From assembly GCF_947496515.1 (NCBI RefSeq), contig NZ_CANMDB010000015.1:1-64000 (forward strand): DNA of 64,000 bases, written 5' to 3'. The notes below the pieces were generated by a model. That model saw only the letters and a program-made list of their open reading frames with translations. It did no database searches and had not been told where the DNA came from. Position 1 is the stretch's first letter. Every line of letters begins with the position of its first letter. The translations under genes and the position numbers were made by a program. Positions 6,730 through 16,449 of the stretch are shown here, in pieces. The DNA comes from an uncultured Roseobacter sp. (GTDB lineage Bacteria > Pseudomonadota > Alphaproteobacteria > Rhodobacterales > Rhodobacteraceae).

Positions 6730-8163
6730 ATGGCGAAGCAACCCATGTTGAAATTCGTGCAGGTTGAGCGCGACATGCCCGAAAAGCGTGCAGCAGATGT
6801 ACGCCGTGAGGATTTCAACGAGATTTACGCGGAGTACGCGGAAGCCAAGGCGCAGGAGCAATCCGCGCGGTGCAGCCAGTGTGGCGTGCCCTATTGTCAG
6901 AGCCACTGCCCGCTGCACAACAACATCCCCGACTGGCTGCGGCTGACCGCCGAAGGGCGTCTGCAGGAAGCCTATGAGGTGAGCCAGGCGACGAATACCT
7001 TTCCGGAGATCTGCGGGCGCATTTGCCCTCAGGACCGGCTCTGCGAAGGCAACTGCGTGATCGAGCAATCCGGCCACGGTACGGTCACCATCGGCGCTGT
7101 GGAGAAATACATCACCGACACCGCGTGGGAGGAAGGCTGGGTCCAGCCCATCGTGCCGCGCGCGGAGCGGAGTGAGAGCGTGGGCATCATCGGCGCGGGC
7201 CCCGGTGGTCTGGCGGCGGCGGATGTGCTGCGGCGTGCGGGCGTTCAGGTGACCGTCTATGACCGGTACGACCGCGCCGGTGGTTTGATGACCTACGGCA
7301 TCCCCGGTTTCAAACTGGAGAAGGACGTGGTGATGCGCCGCAACGACCAGCTGGCGCAGGGCGGGGTCACATTCGAGCTGAATACCAACGTGGGCGAGGA
7401 CGTCTCCTTTGCCGATCTGCGCGCGCGGCATGACGCGGTGATCATCGCCACAGGTGTCTATGAAACAAGGGAAATCGAGGCCCCGGGTGTCGGCTCCAAA
7501 GGGCTGGTGCGGGCCATTGATTTCCTGACCGCGAGCAACCGCAAGAGCTTTGGCGACGCGGTGCCGGAGTTTGACAACGGCGATCTGAACGCCGAGGGCA
7601 AGCGCGTCGTGGTGATCGGTGGCGGTGACACGGCCATGGACTGTGTGCGCACCTCCGTGCGGCAAGGGGCCACGTCGGTCAAATGTCTTTACCGCCGGGA
7701 CCGGGCGAACATGCCGGGCAGCCAGCGCGAAGTGCAGAACGCCGAAGAGGAAGGCGTGATCTTTGAGTGGCTCTCTGCCCCAAAGGGGTTTGTGGGTGAT
7801 CCCGTTACCGGCGTGATGGTGCAAAAGATGCGGCTGGGCGCACCGGATGCGACGGGCCGTCAGGCCCCCGAGGTGATCGAGGGCGCGGATTACGTTGAGG
7901 ACGCGGATCTGGTGATCATGGCGCTGGGCTTTGAGCCCGAAGCGCTGCCGACGCTCTGGGATGAGCCAAGCCTGCCGGTGACCCGCTGGGGCACGATCAA
8001 GGCCGAGTACACCACGGGTGCGACGGATCTGCCGGGCGTTTACGCGGTGGGTGACATCGTGCGGGGTGCGAGCCTCGTGGTCTGGGCGATCCGCGACGGG
8101 CGCGATTGCGCCGACGCCATCCTGAAAAAGCTGGGTGCCGAAACGGCGATCGCCGCGGAATAA
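6730..8163 (+). CDS. gltD: Glutamate synthase small subunit GltD
   Basis: A 477-aa FAD/NAD(P)H oxidoreductase that passes electrons from NADPH to GltB for making glutamate from glutamine and 2-oxoglutarate. The N-terminal Cys-rich region (CSQCGVPYCQSHCP, then CGRICPQDRLCEGNC) binds two 4Fe-4S clusters. Two dinucleotide folds follow (GAGPGGLAA and GGGDTAMD). I chose ATG 6730 because GGAGG lies 9 nt before it and MAKQPMLKF is the usual start; the frame runs further upstream without a better site. It precedes a GFA-family gene and gltB on the same strand, so all three may be cotranscribed. Confidence 0.95.
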   Translation: MAKQPMLKFVQVERDMPEKRAADVRREDFNEIYAEYAEAKAQEQSARCSQCGVPYCQSHCPLHNNIPDWLRLTAEGRLQEAYEVSQATNTFPEICGRICPQDRLCEGNCVIEQSGHGTVTIGAVEKYITDTAWEEGWVQPIVPRAERSESVGIIGAGPGGLAAADVLRRAGVQVTVYDRYDRAGGLMTYGIPGFKLEKDVVMRRNDQLAQGGVTFELNTNVGEDVSFADLRARHDAVIIATGVYETREIEAPGVGSKGLVRAIDFLTASNRKSFGDAVPEFDNGDLNAEGKRVVVIGGGDTAMDCVRTSVRQGATSVKCLYRRDRANMPGSQREVQNAEEEGVIFEWLSAPKGFVGDPVTGVMVQKMRLGAPDATGRQAPEVIEGADYVEDADLVIMALGFEPEALPTLWDEPSLPVTRWGTIKAEYTTGATDLPGVYAVGDIVRGASLVVWAIRDGRDCADAILKKLGAETAIAAE

Positions 8164-8170
8164 ACACCCA

Positions 8171-8225
8171 TCGGTGCAGTGTCGGTACCGCGTCGGTAAT
8201 ACGTCGGTATCACGTCGGTGCGCAG
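8171..8225 (+). repeat. Five tandem 11-bp units between gltD and the GFA gene
   Basis: TCGGT recurs at 8171, 8182, 8193, 8204 and 8215, an exact 11-bp period. Most units also share a final G or CG (TCGGTACCGCG, TCGGTAATACG, TCGGTATCACG). The spacing is about one helical turn, so the TCGGT motifs face the same side of the DNA. The array sits directly after the gltD stop and about 30 bp before the next gene's GTG start. Confidence 0.8.
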
Positions 8226-8257
8226 CGCACGGTGACAACTTGTTAAGGACAGCCATT

Positions 8258-8704
8258 GTGACCCAATCTGGGACCACCTCCAAAGAAGAACTGACCGGCG
8301 CCTGCCTGTGCGGTGCCGTGCGGATCACCGTGGCGGGCGCCTATGACCCGCGGCCCGGTGCCTGCCATTGCCGCATGTGTCAGCGCTGGTCGGGGGGGCT
8401 GTTTTTGTGTTTCGAGGCGCAGCCCGAGGCGGTGACCGTGACAGGCGAGGTGGCGCGGTTTCGATCCTCCGCCTTTGCGGAGCGCGCGTTCTGCCCGGCG
8501 TGCGGATCGCATCTGTGGATGCGCGATGGCGAGGGTGCCTATGACCTGATGCCGGGCCTGTTCGACGAGATGCGGAGCGCGCCGTTGCGGTCGGAAATCT
8601 ACGTGGATCAAGCGATGGCGGCTGTGCAGCTGAAGGGGGATCACCCGACAGCGACGCGCGCCGTTTATGAAGCAAAGAATAACTTCGTCGAGGGAGATGC
8701 CTGA
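8258..8704 (+). CDS. GFA (glutathione-dependent formaldehyde-activating enzyme) family protein
   Basis: A 148-aa zinc-binding protein of the Gfa/CENP-V superfamily. Conserved Cys pairs are visible: TGACLCGAVRI near the start, ACHCRMCQRWSGG, and FCPACGSHLW in the centre, the usual structural and catalytic zinc ligands. The start is GTG 8258, preceded by AAGGA. Its stop overlaps the gltB ATG by one base, indicating translational coupling. Gfa itself promotes condensation of formaldehyde with glutathione, but many members have no known substrate. Its place inside the gltD-gltB locus suggests coexpression with nitrogen assimilation rather than a proven role in it. Confidence 0.85.
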   Translation: MTQSGTTSKEELTGACLCGAVRITVAGAYDPRPGACHCRMCQRWSGGLFLCFEAQPEAVTVTGEVARFRSSAFAERAFCPACGSHLWMRDGEGAYDLMPGLFDEMRSAPLRSEIYVDQAMAAVQLKGDHPTATRAVYEAKNNFVEGDA

Positions 8705-11700
8705 TGACTTACGATGACGCCTGGGTGGCACGCGAAGAGGCCAAACGCGCCTATATGGCCGAGCATGGGCTTTATTCGGAAAGCGAAGAGCATTCTTCCT
8801 GCGGGGTGGGGCTGGTCGTGTCGGTGGACGGTGCCAAGAGCCGGTCCGTGGTGGAAAAGGGCATTCAGGCGCTCAAGGCGATCTGGCACCGCGGGGCGGT
8901 GGATGCCGATGGTAAGACCGGCGACGGCGCGGGCATCCATGTGCAGATCCCGGTGGAGTTCTTCTACGATCAGGTCAAGCGCACCGGGCATGACCCGCGC
9001 ACCGACGAGATGATCGCGGTGGGTCAGGTGTTTCTGCCGCGCACGGATTTCGGCGCGCAGGAGACCTGCCGGACCATCGTGGAGACAGAAGTGCTGCGCA
9101 TGGGCTACTATATCTACGGCTGGCGGCACGTGCCGGTGGATATCTCCTGCCTCGGTGAAAAGGCCAATGCGACGCGGCCGGAGATCGAGCAGATCCTGAT
9201 TTCCAACGCCAAGGGCGTGGATGAGGACACGTTTGAGCGGGAGCTTTACGTGATCCGGCGGCGGATCGAAAAGGCGGCTTTGGCGGCGCAGGTGCCGACG
9301 CTGTATATCGCGTCGATGTCCTGCCGCTCGATCATCTACAAGGGGATGATGCTGGCCGAGCAGGTGGCGGAATTCTACCCCGACCTGATGGACGACCGGT
9401 TCGAGAGCGCCTTTGCGATCTATCACCAGCGCTATTCCACGAATACCTTTCCGCAGTGGTGGCTGGCCCAGCCGTTCCGGATGCTGGCCCACAACGGTGA
9501 GATCAACACGCTGAAGGGTAACCTCAACTGGATGAAAAGCCACGAGATCCGCATGGCGTCCAGCGCCTTTGGCGAGATGGCGGAGGATATCAAACCGATC
9601 GTCGCCGCCGGGTCCAGCGACAGTGCCGCACTCGATGCGGTCTTCGAGGTGCTGGTGCGCGCGGGCCGGAATGCGCCCATGGCCAAGACGATGCTGGTGC
9701 CTGAAAGCTGGTCCAAGCAGGCCATAGAGCTGCCGCAGGCGTGGCGCGATATGTATTCCTACTGCAACTCGGTGATGGAGCCCTGGGACGGCCCCGCAGC
9801 CCTTGCGATGACCGATGGTCGCTGGGTCTGTGCCGGGCTTGACCGCAACGGGCTGCGGCCCATGCGCTACGTGGTGACGCGGGACGGTCTGCTGATCGCC
9901 GGGTCAGAGGCGGGGATGGTTCCGCTGGATGAGGCCTCCGTGGTGGAGAAAGGCGCGCTTGGGCCCGGTCAATTGCTGGCCGTGGACATGAAGGAAGGCG
10001 CGCTTTTCCACGATGAGGAGATCAAGAACCAGCTTGCCGCCAGCCAGCCCTTTGGCGACTGGGTGGGCAAGATCAACGATCTGGAAGAAGTGCTGGACGA
10101 TGTGACGGAGGTGCCGATCTTCACCGGATCGGAGCTGCGGCGGCGGCAGGTGGCCGCGGGCTATACCGTTGAGGAGCTGGAGCAGATCCTGGCGCCCATG
10201 GCCGAGGACGGTAAGGAAGTGCTGGCGTCCATGGGCGACGATACCCCGTCGGCGGTGTTGTCGGGCAAGTACCGGCCGCTGAGCCATTTTTTCCGGCAGA
10301 ACTTCAGCCAGGTGACCAACCCGCCGATTGACAGCCTGCGGGAATTCCGGGTGATGAGCCTGAAGACGCGGTTTGGGAACCTCAAGAACGTGCTAGATGA
10401 GGACAGCAGCCAGACGGAGATTTTCACACTGGACAGCCCCTTTCTGGGGAATGCGCAGTTCGACGAGCTGATCAGCCACTTCAACGCGGATGTGGTGACC
10501 ATCGACTGTACCTTCCCGCCCGGGCGCGGGAACCTGAGTGCGGGGCTGGAGCGGATCCGCGCCGAGGCAGAGGATGCGGTGCGGTCGGGTGCCGGGCATA
10601 TCGTGCTGACCGACCAGTCCAGCGGGCCGGAGCGGGTGGCGATGCCGATGATCCTCGCGACCTCTGCGGTACACAGCCATCTGGTGCGCAAGGGGCTGCG
10701 GACGTTCACCTCGCTCAACGCGCGATCCGCGGAATGTGTGGACCCGCATTACTTTGCCGTGCTGATCGGTGCGGGGGCGACGACTGTAAACGCCTATCTG
10801 GCGGAGGATTCGCTGGCCGACCGGATCGAGCGTGGCCTGCTGGATATCACGCTGACGCAAGCCATCGACCGCTACCGCATCGCCATTGACCAGGGCCTGT
10901 TGAAGATCATGGCCAAGATGGGGATTTCGGTGATTTCCTCCTACCGGGGGGGGCTGAATTTCGAGGCCGTGGGGCTGAGCCGCGCCATGTGTGCGGAGTA
11001 TTTTCCCGGCATGACCAGCCGGATTTCCGGCATCGGCATCTGGGGCATCCAGCGCAAGGCCGAAGAGGTGCACGACCGGGCCTGGGGCGGGCCGCAAAGC
11101 GTGCTGCCCATCGGCGGCTTTTACAAGGCACGCAAATCGGGCGAGACCCACGCCTGGGAGGCGACCTCCATGCACCTGATGCAGGCGGCGTGCAACCGGG
11201 CGTCCTATGCCATGTGGCAGCAGTATTCCAAGAAGATGCAGAGCAACCCGCCCATTCATCTGCGCGATCTTCTGGACATCAAGCCGCTGGGCAAGCCCGT
11301 GCCGTTGGAGGAGGTGGAGAGCATCACCTCCATCCGGAAACGCTTTGTGACGCCGGGGATGTCCTTGGGCGCGTTGTCGCCAGAGGCGCATAAGACGCTG
11401 AATGTGGCGATGAACCGGATCGGCGCGAAGTCTGATAGTGGCGAGGGGGGCGAGGATCCGGCGCATTTCGTGCCCGAGCCCAACGGGGACAACCCGTCTG
11501 CCAAGATCAAGCAGGTCGCCTCGGGCCGGTTCGGGGTGACGGCGGAGTACCTGAACCAGTGCGAGGAGCTTGAGATCAAGGTCGCGCAGGGCGCGAAACC
11601 GGGTGAGGGCGGGCAGCTGCCCGGCATGAAGGTCACCGACCTGATCGCGCGGCTGCGGCATTCCACAAGAGGGGTGACGCTGATTTCACCCCCGCCGCAC

Positions 11701-13233
11701 CACGATATCTATTCCATCGAGGATCTGGCGCAGCTGATCTACGATCTGAAACAGATCAACCCGCGCTGCAAGGTGACGGTGAAGCTGGTGGCGTCGTCCG
11801 GCGTCGGCACGATTGCCGCCGGTGTGGCCAAGGCCAAGGCGGATGTGATCCTGATTTCGGGACATAACGGGGGCACCGGGGCGAGCCCCGCGACCTCGAT
11901 CAAATACGCCGGGCTGCCGTGGGAGATGGGCCTGACCGAAGCGCATCAGGTTCTGGCCATGAACAACCTGCGCGACCGGATCACTCTGCGCACCGATGGG
12001 GGCCTGCGCACCGGGCGCGACATTGTGATGGCGGCGATGCTGGGGGCCGAGGAATACGGGATCGGGACAGCGGCGCTGATCGCCATGGGCTGCATCATGG
12101 TGCGGCAGTGTCAGTCCAACACCTGCCCCGTGGGGGTCTGCACCCAGGACGAAAGCCTGCGGGAGAAGTTCACCGGCAACGCGGATAAGGTGGTGAACCT
12201 GATCACCTTTTACGCCACAGAAGTGCGGGAAATTCTGGCCTCCATCGGGGCGCGCAGTCTGGATGATGTGATCGGGCGCGCGGATCTGCTGGCGCAGGTC
12301 AGCCGCGGGTCGGCGCATCTGGACGATCTGGATCTGAACCCGCTGTTGATCACCGTCGATGGCGCGGCAGAGATCGTCTATGATCGCTCCAAGGAACGGA
12401 ACCCGGTGCCCGACACGCTGGATTCCGAGATTGTGCGCGATGCCGCGCGCTTTTTGCAGGATGGCGAAAAGATGCAGCTATCCTACGCGGTGCAGAACAC
12501 GCACCGGACCGTGGGCACCCGCACATCGAGCCATATCGTCAAGCAATTCGGGATGCGCAATACGCTTCAACCGGATCATTTAACGGTTAAACTATCCGGG
12601 AGCGCCGGTCAGTCGCTGGGTGCTTTTGCGGCGCCCGGGCTGAAACTGGAAGTGTCGGGCGATGCCAACGACTATGTGGGCAAGGGCTTGTCGGGTGGTC
12701 GCATCGTGGTCCGCCCGCCCATGGCCTCGCCCATCGAGGCGGCGCGTAACACGATCATCGGGAACACCGTACTTTATGGTGCGACGGACGGGTATCTCTT
12801 TGCTGCCGGGCGTGCGGGCGAGCGGTTTGCCGTGCGCAACTCCGGTGCCAAGGTGGTGATCGAGGGCTGCGGATCCAACGGGTGCGAATACATGACCGGC
12901 GGTGTCGCGGTCATCCTCGGCGAGATCGGTGCCAATTTCGGGGCGGGCATGACCGGCGGTATGGCCTATCTGTATGATCCGGACGGTGCCGCACCGGCGA
13001 TGATGAACATGGAAACGCTGGTGACCTGCCCGGTGACGGTGGATCACTGGCGGGCGGAGTTGAAAGCGCTGGTGGAGCAACATCTGCACGAGACGGGCAG
13101 CCGGCGCGCGGCGGATCTGTTGCAGCATTGGGAGGCCGAAGAGCAGCATTTCCTTCAGGTCTGCCCCAGGGAGATGCTGGACAAGCTGGTCGCACCGCTG
13201 GGCACTGAAGATACGGCGATCCCGGCTGAATAG
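8704..13233 (+). CDS. gltB: Glutamate synthase large subunit GltB
   Basis: A 1,509-aa enzyme. The N-terminal class II glutamine amidotransferase releases ammonia, which is channelled to the FMN site and added to 2-oxoglutarate. The catalytic Cys is residue 33 (HSSCGVG), so about 32 residues must be removed as a propeptide to expose it. The 3Fe-4S ligands lie in GCIMVRQCQSNTCPVG, and glycine-rich GXXGXXXG repeats form the C-terminal beta-helix. Length is normal for the NADPH type. It starts by one-base overlap with the GFA gene. With gltD upstream this completes the GOGAT enzyme. Confidence 0.97.
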   Translation: MTYDDAWVAREEAKRAYMAEHGLYSESEEHSSCGVGLVVSVDGAKSRSVVEKGIQALKAIWHRGAVDADGKTGDGAGIHVQIPVEFFYDQVKRTGHDPRTDEMIAVGQVFLPRTDFGAQETCRTIVETEVLRMGYYIYGWRHVPVDISCLGEKANATRPEIEQILISNAKGVDEDTFERELYVIRRRIEKAALAAQVPTLYIASMSCRSIIYKGMMLAEQVAEFYPDLMDDRFESAFAIYHQRYSTNTFPQWWLAQPFRMLAHNGEINTLKGNLNWMKSHEIRMASSAFGEMAEDIKPIVAAGSSDSAALDAVFEVLVRAGRNAPMAKTMLVPESWSKQAIELPQAWRDMYSYCNSVMEPWDGPAALAMTDGRWVCAGLDRNGLRPMRYVVTRDGLLIAGSEAGMVPLDEASVVEKGALGPGQLLAVDMKEGALFHDEEIKNQLAASQPFGDWVGKINDLEEVLDDVTEVPIFTGSELRRRQVAAGYTVEELEQILAPMAEDGKEVLASMGDDTPSAVLSGKYRPLSHFFRQNFSQVTNPPIDSLREFRVMSLKTRFGNLKNVLDEDSSQTEIFTLDSPFLGNAQFDELISHFNADVVTIDCTFPPGRGNLSAGLERIRAEAEDAVRSGAGHIVLTDQSSGPERVAMPMILATSAVHSHLVRKGLRTFTSLNARSAECVDPHYFAVLIGAGATTVNAYLAEDSLADRIERGLLDITLTQAIDRYRIAIDQGLLKIMAKMGISVISSYRGGLNFEAVGLSRAMCAEYFPGMTSRISGIGIWGIQRKAEEVHDRAWGGPQSVLPIGGFYKARKSGETHAWEATSMHLMQAACNRASYAMWQQYSKKMQSNPPIHLRDLLDIKPLGKPVPLEEVESITSIRKRFVTPGMSLGALSPEAHKTLNVAMNRIGAKSDSGEGGEDPAHFVPEPNGDNPSAKIKQVASGRFGVTAEYLNQCEELEIKVAQGAKPGEGGQLPGMKVTDLIARLRHSTRGVTLISPPPHHDIYSIEDLAQLIYDLKQINPRCKVTVKLVASSGVGTIAAGVAKAKADVILISGHNGGTGASPATSIKYAGLPWEMGLTEAHQVLAMNNLRDRITLRTDGGLRTGRDIVMAAMLGAEEYGIGTAALIAMGCIMVRQCQSNTCPVGVCTQDESLREKFTGNADKVVNLITFYATEVREILASIGARSLDDVIGRADLLAQVSRGSAHLDDLDLNPLLITVDGAAEIVYDRSKERNPVPDTLDSEIVRDAARFLQDGEKMQLSYAVQNTHRTVGTRTSSHIVKQFGMRNTLQPDHLTVKLSGSAGQSLGAFAAPGLKLEVSGDANDYVGKGLSGGRIVVRPPMASPIEAARNTIIGNTVLYGATDGYLFAAGRAGERFAVRNSGAKVVIEGCGSNGCEYMTGGVAVILGEIGANFGAGMTGGMAYLYDPDGAAPAMMNMETLVTCPVTVDHWRAELKALVEQHLHETGSRRAADLLQHWEAEEQHFLQVCPREMLDKLVAPLGTEDTAIPAE

Positions 13234-13327
13234 GGCGGGAGCCTCCGGCGGGAGTTTATCTGGCAAAGTGAGCGAGCATCTGAGATAAGACCCGTTCCGG
13301 AAGTGTGCGGGATCGGGGACTGTGAAC

Positions 13328-14044
13328 ATGGCCAAACGGGCGGTGAGGTCGAAGCGGAGGCGCAAGGGCCCATCCGTCGTGCAGCGCATACGGCGCGCCT
13401 TGCTGCGCGCGGGGTTGGTTCTGGTGCTGGCAGTAGTAGGGATCATCGGGTTGGGAACCGTGGTGAACCCGATTGTGACGCCTTACGTGGTGTCGGAACG
13501 GTGGCGGTTGGGGTCGGTTACGCGGGAGTGGGTGCCTTTGGAACAGATGGCACCGGTGATGGCGCTGGCGGCGGTCGCTGCGGAAGACGCGAATTTCTGT
13601 CTTCACTGGGGGCTCGATCTGGCCGCGATCCGGCAGGCGATTGATGCGGGGGCCGCGCGCGGTGCATCCACCATCAGCCAGCAAACGGTCAAGAATGTGT
13701 ATCTGTGGCACGGGCGCAGCTATCCGCGCAAAGCGCTGGAGGCGCTGCTGACCCCGGTGCTGGAGGCCATCTGGTCCAAGCGGCGGATCGTCGAGGTTTA
13801 TCTGAACGTGGCGGAATTCGATGAAGGCGTCTTTGGTGTCGGGGCCGCGGCGCGGCATTACTTTGGGGTGTCTGCCTCGGGTTTGAGCGACACTCAGGCC
13901 GCACGGCTCGCCGCGATCCTGCCGGATCCCAAGGGGCGTTCGGCCAGCCAACCGTCGGATTTCGTGCAGCGCCGCGCGCGGGCGATCCTGTCAGGGGCCG
14001 CGACAATCCGCAAAGACGGGCGCGCGGCCTGTTTCGAGAGTTGA
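13328..14044 (+). CDS. mtgA: Monofunctional peptidoglycan glycosyltransferase MtgA
   Basis: A 238-aa glycosyltransferase family 51 enzyme that polymerises lipid II into glycan strands. A basic N-terminus is followed by one membrane helix (about residues 27-45). Catalytic Glu 86 lies in AAEDANF, followed by GASTISQQTVKN (112-123) and KRRIVEVYLNVAE (151-163), the standard GT51 motifs. No transpeptidase domain follows, which separates it from PBP1. I prefer ATG 13328, 8 nt after GGGGA, over GTG 13322, which is too close to that site. It lies about 95 bp after gltB and may be read through. Confidence 0.93.
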   Translation: MAKRAVRSKRRRKGPSVVQRIRRALLRAGLVLVLAVVGIIGLGTVVNPIVTPYVVSERWRLGSVTREWVPLEQMAPVMALAAVAAEDANFCLHWGLDLAAIRQAIDAGAARGASTISQQTVKNVYLWHGRSYPRKALEALLTPVLEAIWSKRRIVEVYLNVAEFDEGVFGVGAAARHYFGVSASGLSDTQAARLAAILPDPKGRSASQPSDFVQRRARAILSGAATIRKDGRAACFES

Positions 14045-14103
14045 ACTGACGCGCCGCTCAGGGCATTGAAGAGCGACCCGGCAATGATTTTGGACCGACC
14101 CCC

Positions 14104-14769
14104 ATGGCGCGCCTCTTTCACGTTCCCCTCTCGCCCTTCTGCCGCAAGGTGCGGCTGAGCCTGGCGGAAAAGAAGATTGAGGTCGAACTGGTCGAGGAGC
14201 GCTATTGGGAGGCGGATCCGGATTTCCTGCGCCGTAATCCGGCGGCCAAGGTGCCCGTGTTGCGGCTCGACGGGATCATGATGGCCGAGAGCACGGCGAT
14301 TTGCGAATACATCGAAGAGACGCGGCCCGATCCGGCGCTGATGCCCAAGGAGGCTGCGGCGCGGCAGGAGGTCCGGCGGCTGGTGAGCTGGTTTGACGAC
14401 AAGTTTCATCACGAGGTGACATCGAAGCTGCTGTATGAGCGGGTCAATAAAAAGGTGATGGGGCAGGGGTATCCGGACAGCGGCAATGTGAAGGCGGGCG
14501 CCAAGGCGATCAAATATCATCTGGACTACATGACCTGGTTGCTGGATCACCGCCGCTGGCTGGCGGGAGATGTCATGACGCTGGCGGATTTCGCGGCGGC
14601 GGCGCATCTGAGCGCGCTGGATTACATCTCGGACGTGGATTGGAACCGCTCGGAGGGGGTCAAGGACTGGTACGCCAAGATCAAGTCGCGCCCTGCGTTC
14701 CGGGGGCTGCTGGCCGATCAGGTGCCCGGGTTTCCGCCGCCGAGGCACTACAATGATCTGGATTTCTGA
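14104..14769 (+). CDS. Glutathione S-transferase family protein
   Basis: A 221-aa protein with an N-terminal thioredoxin fold. SPFCRKV (residues 10-16) sits at the glutathione site and ESTAICEYIEE contains the Glu-Ser pair that binds the gamma-glutamyl moiety. The C-terminal half is helical and carries the GST_C pattern DWLLDHRRWLAGDVMTLADF-like (around the WLAGD..TLADF motif). It is followed 6 bp later by queG on the same strand. The substrate is unknown. A second, different GST lies at 47712. Confidence 0.85.
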   Translation: MARLFHVPLSPFCRKVRLSLAEKKIEVELVEERYWEADPDFLRRNPAAKVPVLRLDGIMMAESTAICEYIEETRPDPALMPKEAAARQEVRRLVSWFDDKFHHEVTSKLLYERVNKKVMGQGYPDSGNVKAGAKAIKYHLDYMTWLLDHRRWLAGDVMTLADFAAAAHLSALDYISDVDWNRSEGVKDWYAKIKSRPAFRGLLADQVPGFPPPRHYNDLDF

Positions 14770-14775
14770 GGCTTT

Positions 14776-15849
14776 TTGCCGACGTTTCGTGATGCGCCGG
14801 TGAGCGGTGCGCTCAAGACGCGGTTGGTGGCGGAGGCGCTGGCGGCAGGCTTTGTCAGCGCGCGGGTCTGCCGGCCTGACGCGGTGCCCCAGGTGGCCGA
14901 CCGGCTGCGGGCGTTTGTTGACGCGGGCTATCACGGGCAGATGGCGTGGATGGCCGAACGGATGCATTGGCGGGGTGATCCCGCGGCGCTCTGGCCCGAG
15001 GCGCGGTCGATTGTCATGCTGGCCGAGAGCTACACGCCGGAGCACGACCCGCTGGCGGTCATGGAGAGGGCGGATCGTGGGGCGATTTCGGTCTATGCGC
15101 AGGGTCGCGACTATCACGACGTTGTCAAAAAGCGGCTCAAACGGGTGGCGCGCTGGTTGGTGGCGGAAACCTCGGCGGAGGTGAAGGTCTTTGTCGACAC
15201 CGCGCCGGTGCCGGAGAAAGCGCTGGCGGCGGCGGCGGGGCTCGGCTGGCAGGGCAAACATACCAACCTGGTCAGCCGGGATTGGGGAAACTGGGCGTTT
15301 CTGGGCGCTATTTTCACGACTGCAGATCTGCCGCCCGATGCGGGTGAGGTGGATCATTGCGGATCGTGCCGGGCGTGCCTCGATATTTGCCCGACCGATG
15401 CGTTTCCGGCGCCTTATCAGCTCGATGCGCGGCGGTGCATTTCTTACCTGACAATTGAGCACAAAGGGCCTGTTCCGGATGAATTGCGTGCGCGGATGGG
15501 CAACCGGATTTATGGGTGCGACGATTGCCTGGCTGTGTGCCCGTGGAACAAGTTTGCGGTGGCGGCGCGCGATATGCGACTGGCCGCGCGGGCTGAGCTG
15601 ACAGCCCCGCATCTGGCGGAGTTGGCGCAGTTGGATGATGCGGCATTTCGGGCGTTGTTCTCCGGCTCGGCGGTCAAGCGCATCGGGCGGGAGCGGTTCG
15701 TGCGCAATGTGCTCTACGCGATTGGGAATTCCGGTGTCCCTGCCCTGCGTGATGCCGCGTTGGCATTGACCGACGATCCCGATCCTGTGGTGGCGGATGC
15801 CGCGCGATGGGCAGCCGGACGGTTGCGCGATCTGGAGGGTCGGGGCTGA
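14776..15849 (+). CDS. queG: Epoxyqueuosine reductase QueG
   Basis: A 357-aa cobalamin-dependent iron-sulfur enzyme that makes the last step of queuosine synthesis in tRNA, reducing epoxyqueuosine to queuosine. Two ferredoxin-like cluster motifs are clear: [12 protein letters not shown] and [13 protein letters not shown], with the C-terminal HEAT-like repeat ([17 protein letters not shown]) after them. The frame opens at TTG 14776, four bases after GAGG that overlaps the preceding stop codon. A GTG at about 14800 is an alternative. Its cobalamin need fits with cobO further along (39.7 kb). Confidence 0.92.
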   Translation: MPTFRDAPVSGALKTRLVAEALAAGFVSARVCRPDAVPQVADRLRAFVDAGYHGQMAWMAERMHWRGDPAALWPEARSIVMLAESYTPEHDPLAVMERADRGAISVYAQGRDYHDVVKKRLKRVARWLVAETSAEVKVFVDTAPVPEKALAAAAGLGWQGKHTNLVSRDWGNWAFLGAIFTTADLPPDAGEVDHCGSCRACLDICPTDAFPAPYQLDARRCISYLTIEHKGPVPDELRARMGNRIYGCDDCLAVCPWNKFAVAARDMRLAARAELTAPHLAELAQLDDAAFRALFSGSAVKRIGRERFVRNVLYAIGNSGVPALRDAALALTDDPDPVVADAARWAAGRLRDLEGRG

Positions 15850-16449
15850 GCTTTCCGCTGATCGTGCGGTCGACCCCTGGGCAGTCACGGCGGTGGTGCT
15901 GGCAGGCTGGATTTTGGCGGTGACGGACGTGTGCCGATTGCAAGATCAGTTGCGGTGTCTCACGCAGCTTGTCGATGCTGTATCGTTACGTTTTTGGAAA
16001 CTTGGATCTGACGTCCAAAGTGTCACCCTGCTTTGTGAGCTGCAGCAGGTAGCGGGGTGTGGAAGGTCCGATCCGTGTCACTCTTGACGGTTGTCATGGT
16101 CCCCATCTGGCTGCGGTCGAGATCGCCCCACATGAAGTCGTACTGCAGTCAATGCAGCGATTGGTGAGGGTCAGGGTCCATGCGTGCCCACCTTGTGTGG
16201 CAGCGTTTTGGGACGAAACCGGGGACCTGTTTTTTGCTGGCGGGTTTGTCCATTGTCAAACGCAGCCTGTGACGGTGGGTTATAGGTCCGGTTCAGGCGC
16301 CCTTTGGGGAGATTTTCGCGTGAGGCCCGATGGTTGGAGCAGTGATTTCCGCCTCCTATGGGGCGTCTGTAAGCTGTCTTCGGGAAGGCCACGGACCGAC
16401 CGGACGCTGACCGCTGATATGTCGATGAGGCACGTTCAGGGCAGAGCGA
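15850..16449. other. 600-bp gap without a recognisable gene
   Basis: The frames here (for example 15797-16087 and 16059-16514 on the plus strand) overlap real genes and have no family resemblance or good starts. I could not detect a decayed transposase or RNA gene. It separates queG from the minus-strand chemoreceptor gene, and no clear terminator hairpin is visible for either. Confidence 0.5.

Noticed and set aside
8171-8225. CRISPR array
   Set aside because: The repeat unit is 11 bp with no spacers of uniform length, and no cas genes are present in the window.
5959-8328. 789-codon minus-strand frame over uppP and gltD
   Set aside because: It lies antisense to gltD and across uppP, both clearly assigned by motifs; it is rich in His, Arg and Ala as GC-rich shadow frames are.
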